Source of the DNA: Comamonadaceae bacterium
GTDB taxonomy: Bacteria; Pseudomonadota; Gammaproteobacteria; Burkholderiales; Burkholderiaceae_C
Assembly (NCBI GenBank): GCA_947454695.1
Contig: CANGMW010000142.1
Location: 1-6,642 of the forward strand
Reading direction: 5' to 3'
DNA length: 6,642 bases
Under the pieces are notes generated by a model, which was given only the letters and a program-made list of their open reading frames with translations, was not told the DNA's origin and made no database searches. Shown here piece by piece: positions 5,932 through 6,642 of this stretch (position 1 is the first letter of the stretch; every line of letters starts with the position of its first letter). Both the position numbers and the translations under genes were made by a program.

Positions 5932-6642
<711 letters not shown>

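Overview
The window looks like chromosomal DNA of a GC-rich beta-proteobacterium, probably of the Burkholderiales/Comamonadaceae type. This rests on codon positions strongly biased to G/C, the form of the leucine-catabolism genes, and the recognisable style of the neighbouring proteins. No sequence search was possible, so the taxonomy is inference.

Layout, all real genes on the + strand. (1) Bases 2-148 are the C-terminal 48 codons of an acyl-CoA dehydrogenase whose start lies outside the window. (2) An intergenic stretch of about 155 bases ends in a strong GC hairpin, followed directly by the ribosome-binding site of a large exported alpha/beta-hydrolase-domain protein (305-2395). (3) Bases 2399-3046 hold a complete higBA toxin-antitoxin module with its own near-consensus sigma-70 promoter, overlaid by inverted repeats. 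It is clearly less GC-rich than its surroundings and looks like an inserted accessory cassette. (4) A single-domain rhodanese (3096-3509) and a HAD-family phosphatase (3525-4175) sit 15 bases apart and are probably co-transcribed. (5) A perfect 22-bp palindrome (4188-4209) stands in front of the 3-methylcrotonyl-CoA carboxylase genes: the carboxyltransferase (beta) subunit liuB (4285-5907) and, 24 bases later, the biotin-carboxylase (alpha) subunit liuD, which runs off the window end at 6642.

The metabolic theme of the right half is leucine/isovalerate degradation. LiuB and LiuD together form the biotin-dependent enzyme that carboxylates 3-methylcrotonyl-CoA to 3-methylglutaconyl-CoA. The palindrome is a good candidate for the operator of the pathway's dedicated regulator. 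The acyl-CoA dehydrogenase at the left edge does not look like isovaleryl-CoA dehydrogenase, because it carries the catalytic Glu at the MCAD/SCAD position, so it should not be read as liuA. The hydrolase, rhodanese and HAD genes have no visible pathway link to leucine breakdown.

I found no wholly new system. The observations most worth a second look are the liu-type palindrome, the compact higBA control region with a probably leaderless toxin mRNA, and the hairpin abutting the hydrolase ribosome-binding site.
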